From contig MU008189.1 of assembly GCA_010909165.1 (NCBI GenBank), forward strand, positions 124,001 through 188,000: a stretch of 64,000 nucleotides of DNA. The letters are read 5' to 3'. Position numbers and translations under genes: made by a program. Positions 45,003 to 54,639 of this stretch are shown here, piece by piece. The DNA is from Anthoceros angustus. Its lineage: Eukaryota; Streptophyta; Anthocerotopsida; Anthocerotales; Anthocerotaceae. Under the pieces are notes generated by a model. The model was not told where the DNA came from. It saw only the letters and a program-made list of their open reading frames with translations, and made no database searches. Numbering within the stretch: the first letter of the stretch is position 1; each line of letters begins with the position of its first letter.

Positions 45003-46870
45003 TGGTGCCCTGCATCCATTTGGATTGACATTGATGAGGGATCGGATTGTGATTCAATCTTCCGTCTTGCAATCAGCAGTCATTCAGTCATGTATCTTGC
45101 AGTCCTGTGTGGAGCCCTGCTCAGCATATCCTTTGATTATTGAGTTCCAAGCCACGAATCTTTGCTTGGCATCCTGTCGTAAATCGTGCAGGCCTCCCTC
45201 CTTGTCCAGCAAGCTCACCTCACATACGCGTACATATCTCAATCAGAAAGACGCTTCTGCTCCCCAAATGGTACACAATGTACGTATGTATTACACATCT
45301 TGTCAAGGTTCTACACTGACTTGTACATATTGTCGTGGAATCCTTGCAAGCACGTGCTCCCAGCCACAACGTTGCTCCTCAGCACCTTCCAAGTTCCTTC
45401 CCATGTGCACCGGCATACTGCACACTTTGAGAGCCAAGTGCTGTTACGTAGGCGTGCTGAAATAAAAATCTCGTGGATGATTGGAAGTTGCTGGCTGGTG
45501 ATGTCACCTAGAGTGTCACTCCCAATCCTTCATGACAAAGCAAGTCATAAGAGTGTTCCTTAGAACAGAATTGATATCCAAGATTGATACCCAAGTTGAT
45601 GTGGCAATCCTAGCAAGTTATAAATTGAAATCCAAGATTGGTTTCCGAGTTGCTGTGGTAATCCGGAGACTGGCATGAGGAGATACTTTGGGGAACTTTT
45701 GGCCTTGCAGAATCCACTACTTCCAATGGCGGCTAATATGAGCTTCATCAGACGTGCTTTGATTTCGGACACCCTCGCCCGGTACATCATAGGTAGCCAT
45801 ATTCAGTCTTCCTGGAGTAGACGAAGATGTGCTTTCTTGCAGGTGATTCGCTTAGGAGCAGGGTTATAGCCGAAGCAGGAGGCCTGTCCCGTAACAGAGG
45901 GGTAGGAGATGCCCAAGAAAGAGCTGGGTTGGGATAGGAACCTCATGAATAGAGACCCCCTTACTGAAAGTGCTCGAGGTGGTGAGATGGAGTTATTGTT
46001 ATGTCAAGGATGGGCTGCAGTCGAGCTTTTCCTGTTCCTAAGACGATGCTCCCATTCGACTCTGATCCCCGTTTTCTGAGTGATGGTTAACGTTCAAGCA
46101 CCGCCTGGCTGTCTGTCTGTGCAGCTAGCAACCCACAGATACTTACTGGTTCTATTTCTGGATGGGGCATTCTTCCGTTCTCCAGTTCTCCGCTGTCTGT
46201 CTAGTCGACATGTGGATGTGGAGATCATCAACGTCAGTACTGTTACCAACTTGTTTTCAATTACTGCTTGGGGCGTCAACATCTTCTTGATGCAGGTGCA
46301 AATGCTGGACATATTTTTGGTGGATGAACCTCTTCCAGGTCTCGTAGGTACGTGGCTTGGAGCAAAGCCCTTCTATTACTTTTGAGTAAGACTCGCTTTA
46401 AACTAAAGGCTCATTGCCCTGGATTCATGGGAGTAAGCATCTTTGAAGCACCTCCCTCCCAGATACCATATCCTCTCCACTGTAAGAAGCAGCTTAGACT
46501 TGTTCTGTGGATTAGTACTCACACAAGCCAGTTAAGGCTATGCATCCAGCAAGGGGTGTGTCACCTTCCGTACAAATAACACAAGACCAGTGCGGTCTTC
46601 TTCAAGCCCAGAAAATCTTTTGGGATATCAGGACTGTGAGAAGGGCTTGTCGAATTGCATAGTTCGATTTGTTGCTATCGAAGCAAGAACGTTGGGCCTG
46701 GCTATGGCGGGAAGCGTGGCTCGGGGGTTCAGGCGTCCTGTCCAGCCTGTTGATGGGTGTGGAAGCTTTAGGGTTTAGTGCTGGGTTTAGGTGTGAAGAG
46801 GTGATGAGCTTGATGATCAGGGAAGAGTGTTTTCCTTCAAGGGTTTGAAGGATAATCCCGGGCACTGGCT
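45003..46870. other. Intergenic region
   Basis: No gene supported. An imperfect tandem repeat lies at about 45,567-45,672 (two copies of ATCCAAGATTG...CCAAGTTG-type sequence). A 16-bp direct repeat, GGCTATGGCGGGAAGC, occurs near 46,700 and again over the SEH1 start at 46,867. Confidence 0.5.
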
Positions 46871-47845
46871 ATGGCGGGAAGCAGCGTGGCAGCTGAGTTG
46901 CCGCCGGGTGCTGTGCAGGCGTCGTGGAATCAGAGCGGCGAGAGGTTGGCTGTGGCATTTGACAGCGGCAGGATTCAGGTTTGGGATCAAGAGCAGGGTG
47001 GATTAGTGTGCAGCGGAGAGTGGCAGGCCCATGAAGCCAGCATTGTGAAGGTGGTGTGGGCTCCTCCCACTTGCGGGAACGTGGTAGCCTCCTGCTGCAC
47101 AGCCGGCAGCATCCGTGTGTGGGAGGAAACCAGCGAGGGGGACGATGGGGACGCCTGGACGCCATGCGCTTGCGTGCAGGAGGGATTTGCGGCGGTTCTG
47201 GACCTGCAGTTCGGGAATTGCCTGTCGGGGCTCAAGCTGGTTGCAGCCGGAGGGGACGGCCATGTCAAGGTGTACGAGACCACGGATGCGCTGTGCCTGA
47301 AGCAGTGGGAGCTGCAGGCGGATTTTCCCAACGTGCGCAGCGCCACGGAGGGGCTGGATAAGCTCAACTGCTCCGCGGCGTCCATTTCCTGGCGGCCTTC
47401 TTCTGGCCTGGCCCAGCAGCCTGTGTTTGTGGTCGGGTATGAGACTGACAACCTCGCCTACTGTGCGGCCAAGGTGTGGGAGTTCCTGGAGGTGCAGCAG
47501 CGGTGGCATCCCATCGCCGAGCTGGTGGAAGCAGACGAAGCCCCGGAAGCCGTTACCTGTGTGTCATGGGCCCCCAACATGGGCCGGCCTTACGACCTTG
47601 TGGCCGTGGCCAGCAGGTCTACCGTGGCCATCTGGCAGCTCTCCTTCCCGCAACAGCATGGTGGCAGGCCGTCAGTTCAGAGAGTGGCTCAGCTGTGTGA
47701 ACACGATGGCGAGGTCTGGGAGGCGGCCTGGGACATGGCTGGCATGACTCTTGCTACGTCTGGAGCGGATGGCCGTGTTAAGCTCTGGCAGTGCGGCTTT
47801 GATGGCTCTTGGCAGGCCAAGGGTATTGTTCAGGGCAGCCCGTAG
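46871..47845 (+). CDS. SEH1: SEH1-like nucleoporin (WD40)
   Basis: Intronless ORF of 324 residues, the typical SEH1 size. It forms an open six-bladed propeller that docks on NUP85 in the Y complex of the nuclear pore and also on the SEA/GATOR2 complex. WD-like blades: GERLAVAFDSGRIQVWD (about 23-40), EASIVKVVWAPPTCGNVVAS with GSIRVWEE, VLDLQFGNCLSGLKLVAAGG with GHVKVYE, SISWRPSSGLAQQPVFVVGY with AAKVWEF, VSWAPNMGRPYDLVAVAS with STVAIWQL, and VWEAAWDMAGMTLATSGADG with RVKLWQ. Absence of introns in a gene usually spliced in plants may point to retroposition, but the ORF is fully intact. Confidence 0.93.
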   Translation: MAGSSVAAELPPGAVQASWNQSGERLAVAFDSGRIQVWDQEQGGLVCSGEWQAHEASIVKVVWAPPTCGNVVASCCTAGSIRVWEETSEGDDGDAWTPCACVQEGFAAVLDLQFGNCLSGLKLVAAGGDGHVKVYETTDALCLKQWELQADFPNVRSATEGLDKLNCSAASISWRPSSGLAQQPVFVVGYETDNLAYCAAKVWEFLEVQQRWHPIAELVEADEAPEAVTCVSWAPNMGRPYDLVAVASRSTVAIWQLSFPQQHGGRPSVQRVAQLCEHDGEVWEAAWDMAGMTLATSGADGRVKLWQCGFDGSWQAKGIVQGSP

Positions 47846-48562
47846 TTGCCCATCCCGCAAGACCTGCCTGGGCTCGACAGTGAGGGGGAAGGTATCCTGC
47901 CCCGCTGGTGAGCACTTTGTTGGAGCTCCAGTTCAACAAGATCATCACCTTAATTTCCGGATTGGGGAACCCGAGTGTCACTTGAAACCGCAGAAATTAG
48001 TGAGAAATTTGATGACATGAACACTCCCTGTAACGGTTGCTTTAGAGAACTCCGAAGTATGGAGCAGCCATTGGATCCCTTCAGCTGATCCTGGAGCAAT
48101 AGCCAAGGCTGAGCCACCTTTTAGTCTCGCAGCAGCAAAGCCCTCTCGAGCAGTTTCAGCCGAAGGTGCGGAGCCCATCTGCACAAATGTTGCAACTACT
48201 CCAGTACAAGGCTGCGTCTTTGTTTCGCTTGATACGGTTCCCCCGAGCTCCTTGAATCAACTCTCCCGGAGAAGACTTGTCGACAAACTGCCAAAGGAAA
48301 TTATCTGCAAAGGTCGTGTCTTCTGATCACCGAATGCAGCAACTTGTGACGCCCAAGTCCACACTTGTTGTGCAGTGGCCGTTGCACGAAGCGCAAGATA
48401 CACATCTACGTTACTCCATGGAATCTGCACACAAGACAGCGTCGTCTCCGAGTGGGATTCATGGTGCTCCAGGAGGCTACACCCACGAACGCTGAGGGCT
48501 GGTATCGATGATGACATGGAGGTGGGTGATCGAAGAGGACCATCACACTGGGTTGTAACCTA
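47846..48562. other. Intergenic region
   Basis: No gene supported; 3' region of SEH1 and upstream region of the first PPR gene. Confidence 0.5.
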
Positions 48563-51500
48563 ATGCAATGTGATGCCGCGGGCACCACTGCAGGAAACGT
48601 CGGCTCCCTCTCAGCCATGGCTGTGTGGAGTCCTACAATTGAGCCGCACACCAGGCAACAAGACCCGTTGTGGGCGCATTTTCGGAGGACCCAGCAAATT
48701 GGCTTCTTCACGGGTATTTTAGCAAGCGCTCCCGCTTCTGATCGCCTGACCTCATGGAAGCGAGCTTGGGCAAACAAAGGATCTGTAAGATGCAAAAGCT
48801 TTGCAGGAAGGGTAGCTGGAGCTGGAGACGGAGACGGATTTTCCAGTCAGGGACTCCTGTGGCGACAATTCAAGGGTGAATCCCAGGGGATGTTGCCGGA
48901 TGCTGCTGAAGCTGGCAGGCCTGCAGGCCACGAAATGGAAAGGGTTGTCACGGCTGACACCGTGAACAGTCTTTGTCATCAAGGCCATCTGGCTGAGGCT
49001 GTTGAGGCTCTGGGAGTTTTGGTGCAGGCAGAATGTGGTGTTGCCAGATCTCTCTTTTACACGGTCCTGAAGAAATGTGTGTTGAAGAAGGATCTTGTTT
49101 GGGGTCGCCGCGTACATGCTTTCATGGTGAAAGGAGTGTATGACTCGGACACGTTCCTGTGCAACCACATCCTGCGGATGTATGCTTCTCACGGCAGGTT
49201 GCAGGACGCGATGGATGTGTTCACCGTGGTTGCCGAACCTGATGCTTTCATGTGGTCATCCATAATTTCTGCGCATGTTAAGCACGGGCAAGATAAGCAG
49301 GCCGTGCAACTGTATCATCGCATGCGCAGGTCGAGTGTGAAGCCAGATGGGCATGTGTTTGTGGCAGCCCTTCAGGCTTGTGCCAAGGCAGGGGATTTGA
49401 AAGCTGCCCAGGAGCTGCATGCTGATGTGTTGGCCAGTGGGGTTGCGCCTGATTTGTTTGTGTGGAATTGCTTGGTGGACATGTATGCCAAGTGTGGGAG
49501 CTTGGAAGATGCTCGGAGAGTGTTTGACGGACTGGTAGAGAAGGACGTGGTGACCTGGACTTCTCTGGTTGCAGGGTATGCTCAGCAGGGCATGGGGCAG
49601 GAAGCCATTTGTCTCTACAGGGCTATGCGAGAAGAGGGCATCGCTGTACCCGATTCTGTGACTTTTGTGTGCCTCCTGCAGGCATGTGCAAGTGTGGGTG
49701 CCTCAGCTTTGGACACGGGGAAGCAGCTTCATACACAAATTAGAGAACGAGGATATGAAGCTGATGTGTTTGTAGCCAACAGTTTGGTGAACATGTATGC
49801 AAAGTGTGGCAGCTTGGAAGAGGCTCAAACAGTGTTTGAGGGACTTGCTCATAAAGACGTGGTGACATGGACTGCCATGATAGCAGGGTTTTCTCGGCAG
49901 GGCATGGGCCAGGAAGCACTTCTTCTTTCCGGTGCTATGGAAGGTGAAGGCATTGCTGTGTCCAATCCCATGACGTTTGTGTGCCTGCTGCAGGCATGTG
50001 CAAGTGTGGGAATCCCAGCGTTGGAGAAGGGGAAGCAGCTACATGCACAAATTAGACAACAAGGACAGCAAGCTGATGTGTATGTAGCCAACAGTTTAGT
50101 TAACATGTATGCCAAGTGTGGCAGCTTAGAAGACGCTCAAAGAGTGTTTGACGGACTTGGTCACAAGGATGTGGTAACGTGGACTGCACTAATTGCGGGA
50201 TACTCCCAGCAGGACATGGGCCACCAAGCCCTTCACCTTTACAGTACTATGCAAGAGGAAGGGATGGTTGCACCAGACTGTGTGACATTTGTGTGCCTCC
50301 TTCAGGCATGTGCCAGCGTGGGCACCCCAGCTTTGGAGAAGGGAAAGGAGCTTCATGCAGAAATCAAAGAGAGAGGACATCAAGCAGATGTCTTCGTAGC
50401 CAACAGCTTGGTCAACATGTATACAAAGTGCGGCAGCCTAGAGGATGCTCGGAGAGTGTTTAACGCACTTGCTCAGAAAGATGTGGTGACCTGGAATGCC
50501 ATGATGGCAGGGTATTCCCAGCAGGACAGGGGCCAGGAAGCTCTTCAAGTCTACAGGGCCATGCAAGAAGAAGGCACTGCTCTACCTGATTCCGTGACAT
50601 TTGTGTGCCTCCTGCAGGCATGTGCAAGTGTGGGCACCCCAGCCTTAGAGATGGGAAAGCGACTTCACACACAAATTAGAGACCAAGGATACCAATCTGA
50701 TGTGTTGGTAGCCAACAGTTTGGTGAACATGTATGCAAAGTGTGGCAGCTTGGACGATGCTCAAACACTGTTTGACGGACTTGTTCAAAAAGATGTGGTG
50801 ACATGGACTGCCATGATAGCAGGGTTCTCCCAGCAAGGCATGGATGAGGAAGCCCTTCATCTCTACAGGGCTATGGAAGCTGAAGGCATTGCTGTACCCA
50901 ATGCCGTGACATTTGCGTGCCTCCTGCAGGCATGTGCAAATGTGGCAGCTTTGCATCTGGGAAGAGAGCTACATGCACAGATCGTAGAACAAGGGCTTCA
51001 GGCTGATATATTTGTAGCCGGGAGTCTGATAAACATGTACGGGAAGTCTGGGAGCATGATTGATGCACGTCAAGTGTTTGAAGCCTTGCCTGAAAGGGAT
51101 GTTGTGGCCTGGAATGCGTTGATTGCAGGATACAGCCACCAAGGAGACAGTGCAGAGGTGTTTGAAATGGTGATCAGAATGCGGGAGGATGGTATACAGC
51201 CAGATGGGATTACGTTCCTTGGTGTATTAACGGTCTGCAGTCATACAGGTCTGGTGAGCAAGGGGCAAGAGTTCTTTGAGGCTATGAGCAGACACTATGG
51301 CATCAGCCCCACAGTGCAGCACTATGCGTGCATGGTGGATCTCCTGGGCCGGGCAGGCCAACTGGACGAGGCCGTGACTTTGGTAAGCACAATGCCTGCA
51401 CTGCCTGATGCTGCCATAGTATGGCATACTCTGCTGGGTGCTTGTCAAAACTGGAGCAATGTGGAGGTCGGACGGTTTGCTTTTGACCAAGCACTGAAGC

Positions 51501-51754
51501 TGCAAGAGAAGGATGCTGCAGCACATGTGTTGATGTCCAATATTTACACGGGCGCTGAGATGTGGGAGGAGGCACAGGAGTTGCAGGCAAAGAGAATAAG
51601 CATCGGGGCATGGAAGCAGCCGGGTCAGAGCTGGTGGACAGACACGGACGGCATGGTGCATAGGTTTCTGGTTGGGGACAAGAAGCTTCCCCGTATTCAA
51701 GCACGGCCGAAACAGGTTGGGGCACTGGTTAGGGAAGAAATCAGACTCACTTAA
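48563..51754 (+). CDS. PLS-class PPR protein, E type (no DYW domain)
   Basis: Intronless, 1063 residues, ATG at 48563 (another in-frame ATG at 48617). Organelle RNA-editing factor family. An N-terminal region of about 130 residues probably contains a transit peptide. PPR motifs follow in P-L-S order, with VHAFMVKGVYDSDTFLCNHI as the first. The middle holds five to six near-identical triplets of about 104 residues (period about 312 bp from 49,546 to 51,100), each with YAKCGSLEDAQRVFDGL, HKDVVTWTAMIAG, DSVTFVCLLQACASVG and ALEKGKQLHAQI type blocks. The E region has YACMVDLLGRAGQLDEAV, and a PG-box-like KQPGQSWW segment is followed by MVHRFLVGDKKLP. The protein then ends: no HxE or CxxCH deaminase motifs, so any editing needs a partner deaminase. 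Confidence 0.94.
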   Translation: MQCDAAGTTAGNVGSLSAMAVWSPTIEPHTRQQDPLWAHFRRTQQIGFFTGILASAPASDRLTSWKRAWANKGSVRCKSFAGRVAGAGDGDGFSSQGLLWRQFKGESQGMLPDAAEAGRPAGHEMERVVTADTVNSLCHQGHLAEAVEALGVLVQAECGVARSLFYTVLKKCVLKKDLVWGRRVHAFMVKGVYDSDTFLCNHILRMYASHGRLQDAMDVFTVVAEPDAFMWSSIISAHVKHGQDKQAVQLYHRMRRSSVKPDGHVFVAALQACAKAGDLKAAQELHADVLASGVAPDLFVWNCLVDMYAKCGSLEDARRVFDGLVEKDVVTWTSLVAGYAQQGMGQEAICLYRAMREEGIAVPDSVTFVCLLQACASVGASALDTGKQLHTQIRERGYEADVFVANSLVNMYAKCGSLEEAQTVFEGLAHKDVVTWTAMIAGFSRQGMGQEALLLSGAMEGEGIAVSNPMTFVCLLQACASVGIPALEKGKQLHAQIRQQGQQADVYVANSLVNMYAKCGSLEDAQRVFDGLGHKDVVTWTALIAGYSQQDMGHQALHLYSTMQEEGMVAPDCVTFVCLLQACASVGTPALEKGKELHAEIKERGHQADVFVANSLVNMYTKCGSLEDARRVFNALAQKDVVTWNAMMAGYSQQDRGQEALQVYRAMQEEGTALPDSVTFVCLLQACASVGTPALEMGKRLHTQIRDQGYQSDVLVANSLVNMYAKCGSLDDAQTLFDGLVQKDVVTWTAMIAGFSQQGMDEEALHLYRAMEAEGIAVPNAVTFACLLQACANVAALHLGRELHAQIVEQGLQADIFVAGSLINMYGKSGSMIDARQVFEALPERDVVAWNALIAGYSHQGDSAEVFEMVIRMREDGIQPDGITFLGVLTVCSHTGLVSKGQEFFEAMSRHYGISPTVQHYACMVDLLGRAGQLDEAVTLVSTMPALPDAAIVWHTLLGACQNWSNVEVGRFAFDQALKLQEKDAAAHVLMSNIYTGAEMWEEAQELQAKRISIGAWKQPGQSWWTDTDGMVHRFLVGDKKLPRIQARPKQVGALVREEIRLT

Positions 51755-52189
51755 CGACTCAAGATGACGAACTGCAGGCTCCTGAAGGAGCCTGCATACA
51801 TACTAGTAGACAGCATGAGCAAGAGACAAAAAAACAAAGCGAAGGCCAAGAAGATGCGCTGCTTTGGGAAAAGGCCTGTATATTCAGCGAATGAGACATT
51901 TCTTTTAGGTCCACGAACTCGCAAGGGTAGTCCTTCTAAAAAATGACAACGTGGAACGCCAAGGGAACGGGAACGACAGCACGGAGTGCTTCCTGGTTGA
52001 GTGCAGCAGGGTTGGATAAGGGGATAAAAAAACTAAGCGCCCTCAAAGCTTGTCCAAGTGCCTGGCACCTGGAGGTAAAACTCGACGAAACCACGTTCAA
52101 TCATCACAGCTTGACGGCAAGGTTACTAGGAAAGGACCAGAGATAATGACCCTTGTTCGAGATGTTTCATCTCCAAGAACGTTAAAAAG
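51755..52189. other. Intergenic region
   Basis: Small ORFs (for example 51,764-51,946, Lys-rich) without recognisable features. Confidence 0.5.
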
Positions 52190-52600
52190 AAGAGATGGAA
52201 ACGGAGACTTTATTAAAAAGAAGAGATGGAAAAACTCATTTACCCGGAACCGAGGGGACAATATAGCAAAGGGTCGAAGCGTCAGGGGGGCTAGTCCCTC
52301 GAATGCCAACCCCGAAGCTACTTATTGCCTCGATTATGCTATGGTTCGAGATGAGGAAAGGCCTGTTTACTTCTAGTGTATATGATGCCACGTCTCTTGC
52401 ACTCGTTGCGTCCTATAAATAGCGTTGACCATCGCCCTGCAAATGCGTCCTGTATTAGTGATGGCCATCGCCCTGCAAATGCGTCCTGTAAATAGTGTTG
52501 GCCATCGCCCTCTGTAGGGCGATGGATGTCGGAGTTGTAAATAGTGTTGGCCATCGCCCTCTGCAGGGCGATGGATATCCACTCCGACGATTGTGATAGG
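52190..52600 (+). repeat. Dispersed repeat family, copy D, with tandem hairpins
   Basis: Left part matches A, B and E (GAGACTTTATTAAAAAGAAG, GATGGAAAAACTCAT, GAGGGGACAA). The right part has tandem units of about 36-50 bp built on TGCGTCCTGTAAATAGTGTTG and GCCATCGCCCT. Two of them form stem-loops: 52502-52525 and 52551-52574, each with CCATCGCCCT/AGGGCGATGG arms. Confidence 0.65.
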
Positions 52601-53504
52601 CTTTAGTACAATGCTTATTGAGCCAGGAAAAATCATTGTCGAGGAGAGACACGAGGCTTTAACCTCCCTAGAGTGCGATTTGATAGCTGCTATTCTTTTT
52701 TTCGTTGCATTGTGTGTAGGATAGGAGATAGGGTTAGACAACAAGGCCTCGTGGGGGGGGCCAGATTACCCCTCCGGCGTAACCCCAATGTCCTGGTCCG
52801 GAGGAAGTCCAGAGAAAAGCGCGGAAGCAAACCGGGCAAGACTTGAGAGACCGGCGGAAGGACCAACAAGCAGGGTGTCATTTTGACCGAGTACTATCTC
52901 AGTCCCGGGACCACCTAGCCTAGCTACGCTCAGTCCCGGACCGAAGAGGGACCGTGCCTTTTTGCGACCCTTGGTCACTAAATATAATAAATATTAAATA
53001 AATAATTTATAAATAATAATATTAAAAACTGCAGACTGCAGCCCAGCCGGCAGAATGCAAACTGCATCCATGATAAGATGGGTCCATGTGTCCATAATAA
53101 ATATAAATCTTTGGATATAAAATTAAGTAATTTACCGAACCTTTTATGAACCCTCGGTCCCCAAGGGTAATAGGGGACCGAGGGTGGGGACCGGACTCCT
53201 GAAGAACTCCGGTCCCATGTTTTTTTTAACACGTGCCGGTGCCGGGACCGGGACCGAGCTTGGGACCCCGTCCCAAGCTGCCGTCCCGGCTTATAACGGC
53301 TCCTGGTCTGCCTGACATGCAGACGGTCGGAGGACGGGAACCTGCCAGGAGCCGTTATAAGCCGTTTGTTTGTGGTGGCTGCACAAGTTTCATTTGGGGT
53401 GGCGGACCCAGGGACGGGCATCGGAGTAAAGGGAAGCGTGCGAGCATGAGAAGTAGTACGAGATGCGGACAGGCGACAGTTGCAAGGCGCGAAAGGACAC
53501 CACT
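52601..53504. other. Intergenic region with GC-rich segments
   Basis: No gene supported. AT-rich centre near 52,980-53,010. GGGACCG-type words are frequent at 53,155-53,270, next to the nested inverted repeat. Confidence 0.5.
53287..53364. repeat. Nested inverted repeat (perfect 20-bp arms)
   Basis: Arms CGGCTTATAACGGCTCCTGG (53287-53306) and its exact reverse complement (53345-53364) enclose a smaller stem, GTCTGC...GCAGAC (53306-53311 and 53319-53324). Could be a MITE end pair or a small structured element. Confidence 0.85.
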
Positions 53505-53690
53505 TTGCTACCTTGGCTCCCACCCTCTCGAAAAGGGACCGAAAACCTTTTGCCGAAGGCCTTGTCGCTCTCTGTGAACCAAATGCAAGTGGACGTGCTA
53601 GGTAGCGATGATTTGCGGATCAAGCATGACCGTGGAGTTATGGAAGCGTGAACCCAAACCCCAACTCCACCGTATTATCCCTTCCTAAAC
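53505..53690 (+). repeat. Direct repeat flanking the minus-strand PPR gene (left copy)
   Basis: About 185 bp, roughly 80% identical to 58,497-58,690. Shared blocks include GGCTCCCACCCTCTCG, GGCCTTGTCGCT, CAAATGCAAGTG and GCTAGGTAGCGATGATTTGC. Confidence 0.8.
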
Positions 53691-54639
53691 ATTTACCGTG
53701 GCGTACACACTTGAGCAAGGATAGGGCATTTTTCTCACGGTCGACCCTTACAACTGCAACAACCAGCTGCGAATCGATGCACACGGTACCCATCCCTCAC
53801 AACAATGTCTCTCTGCTCAAGCCTTGACATGATCTCCGTGGAACTGTGGCAGTCACTGCACATGCGTAGATTCTTCGTCACCACCAGCGGGGTCCCACTA
53901 GGAGCGTTCACGAGACCAAATGCCAGAGCTAGCTTCTCAGCATGCCCACAAAGCGCATCTTCCTTTTCCTTCTCACACAGTGGCTTCAACACCAACTTTG
54001 TGTCAGGCACGTGGCCTCCTTCCTGCTTCAGACGTGCATTCGTGCTCTCTACCTTAAGCACGATATCCTCTCTCCTTTCTCCCACCAGGAATCTATGTAC
54101 CTGCTCATTCACCTCAATGGTCGCCACTGCAGGTTTCTTGTTAGCTCCGGCTACCATTCTCTGTGTTTCTATCCTGTCTACATCGGTCCACCGACCTGCA
54201 TCTGCGTAGGCATTGGCCATGAGCACATAGGCAGACGCCCCTTGGGGGTCCAGCCTCACAATTCTTTCAAAACACCACACAGCCCTCTCTATATCCCCGT
54301 GACTCTTGCAAGCATTCAACAAAGACGTCAAGCCCACAACATTACTTTGCCACTCACATGATAACAGCATGTTCTCTGCCTCATTTAAATGGCCTGCACG
54401 CCCAAGAAGATCAATCATGCAATTGTAATGCTCCATAGTAGGTTTGACGCCGTGCTTTTCAGCCATGGAATCAAAGTGCTTGCGACCCTCGTCGACCAGG
54501 CCCTCATGACTGCATGCTACGAGAAGGCAAGTAAAAGTAGCACCATTAGGCTGAATACCGGCAACTAACATCTCCTCAAAACAAGCGAGTGCTCTGTGAC
54601 CATCATCATTAGCACCATACCCAGATATCAGGGCATTCC

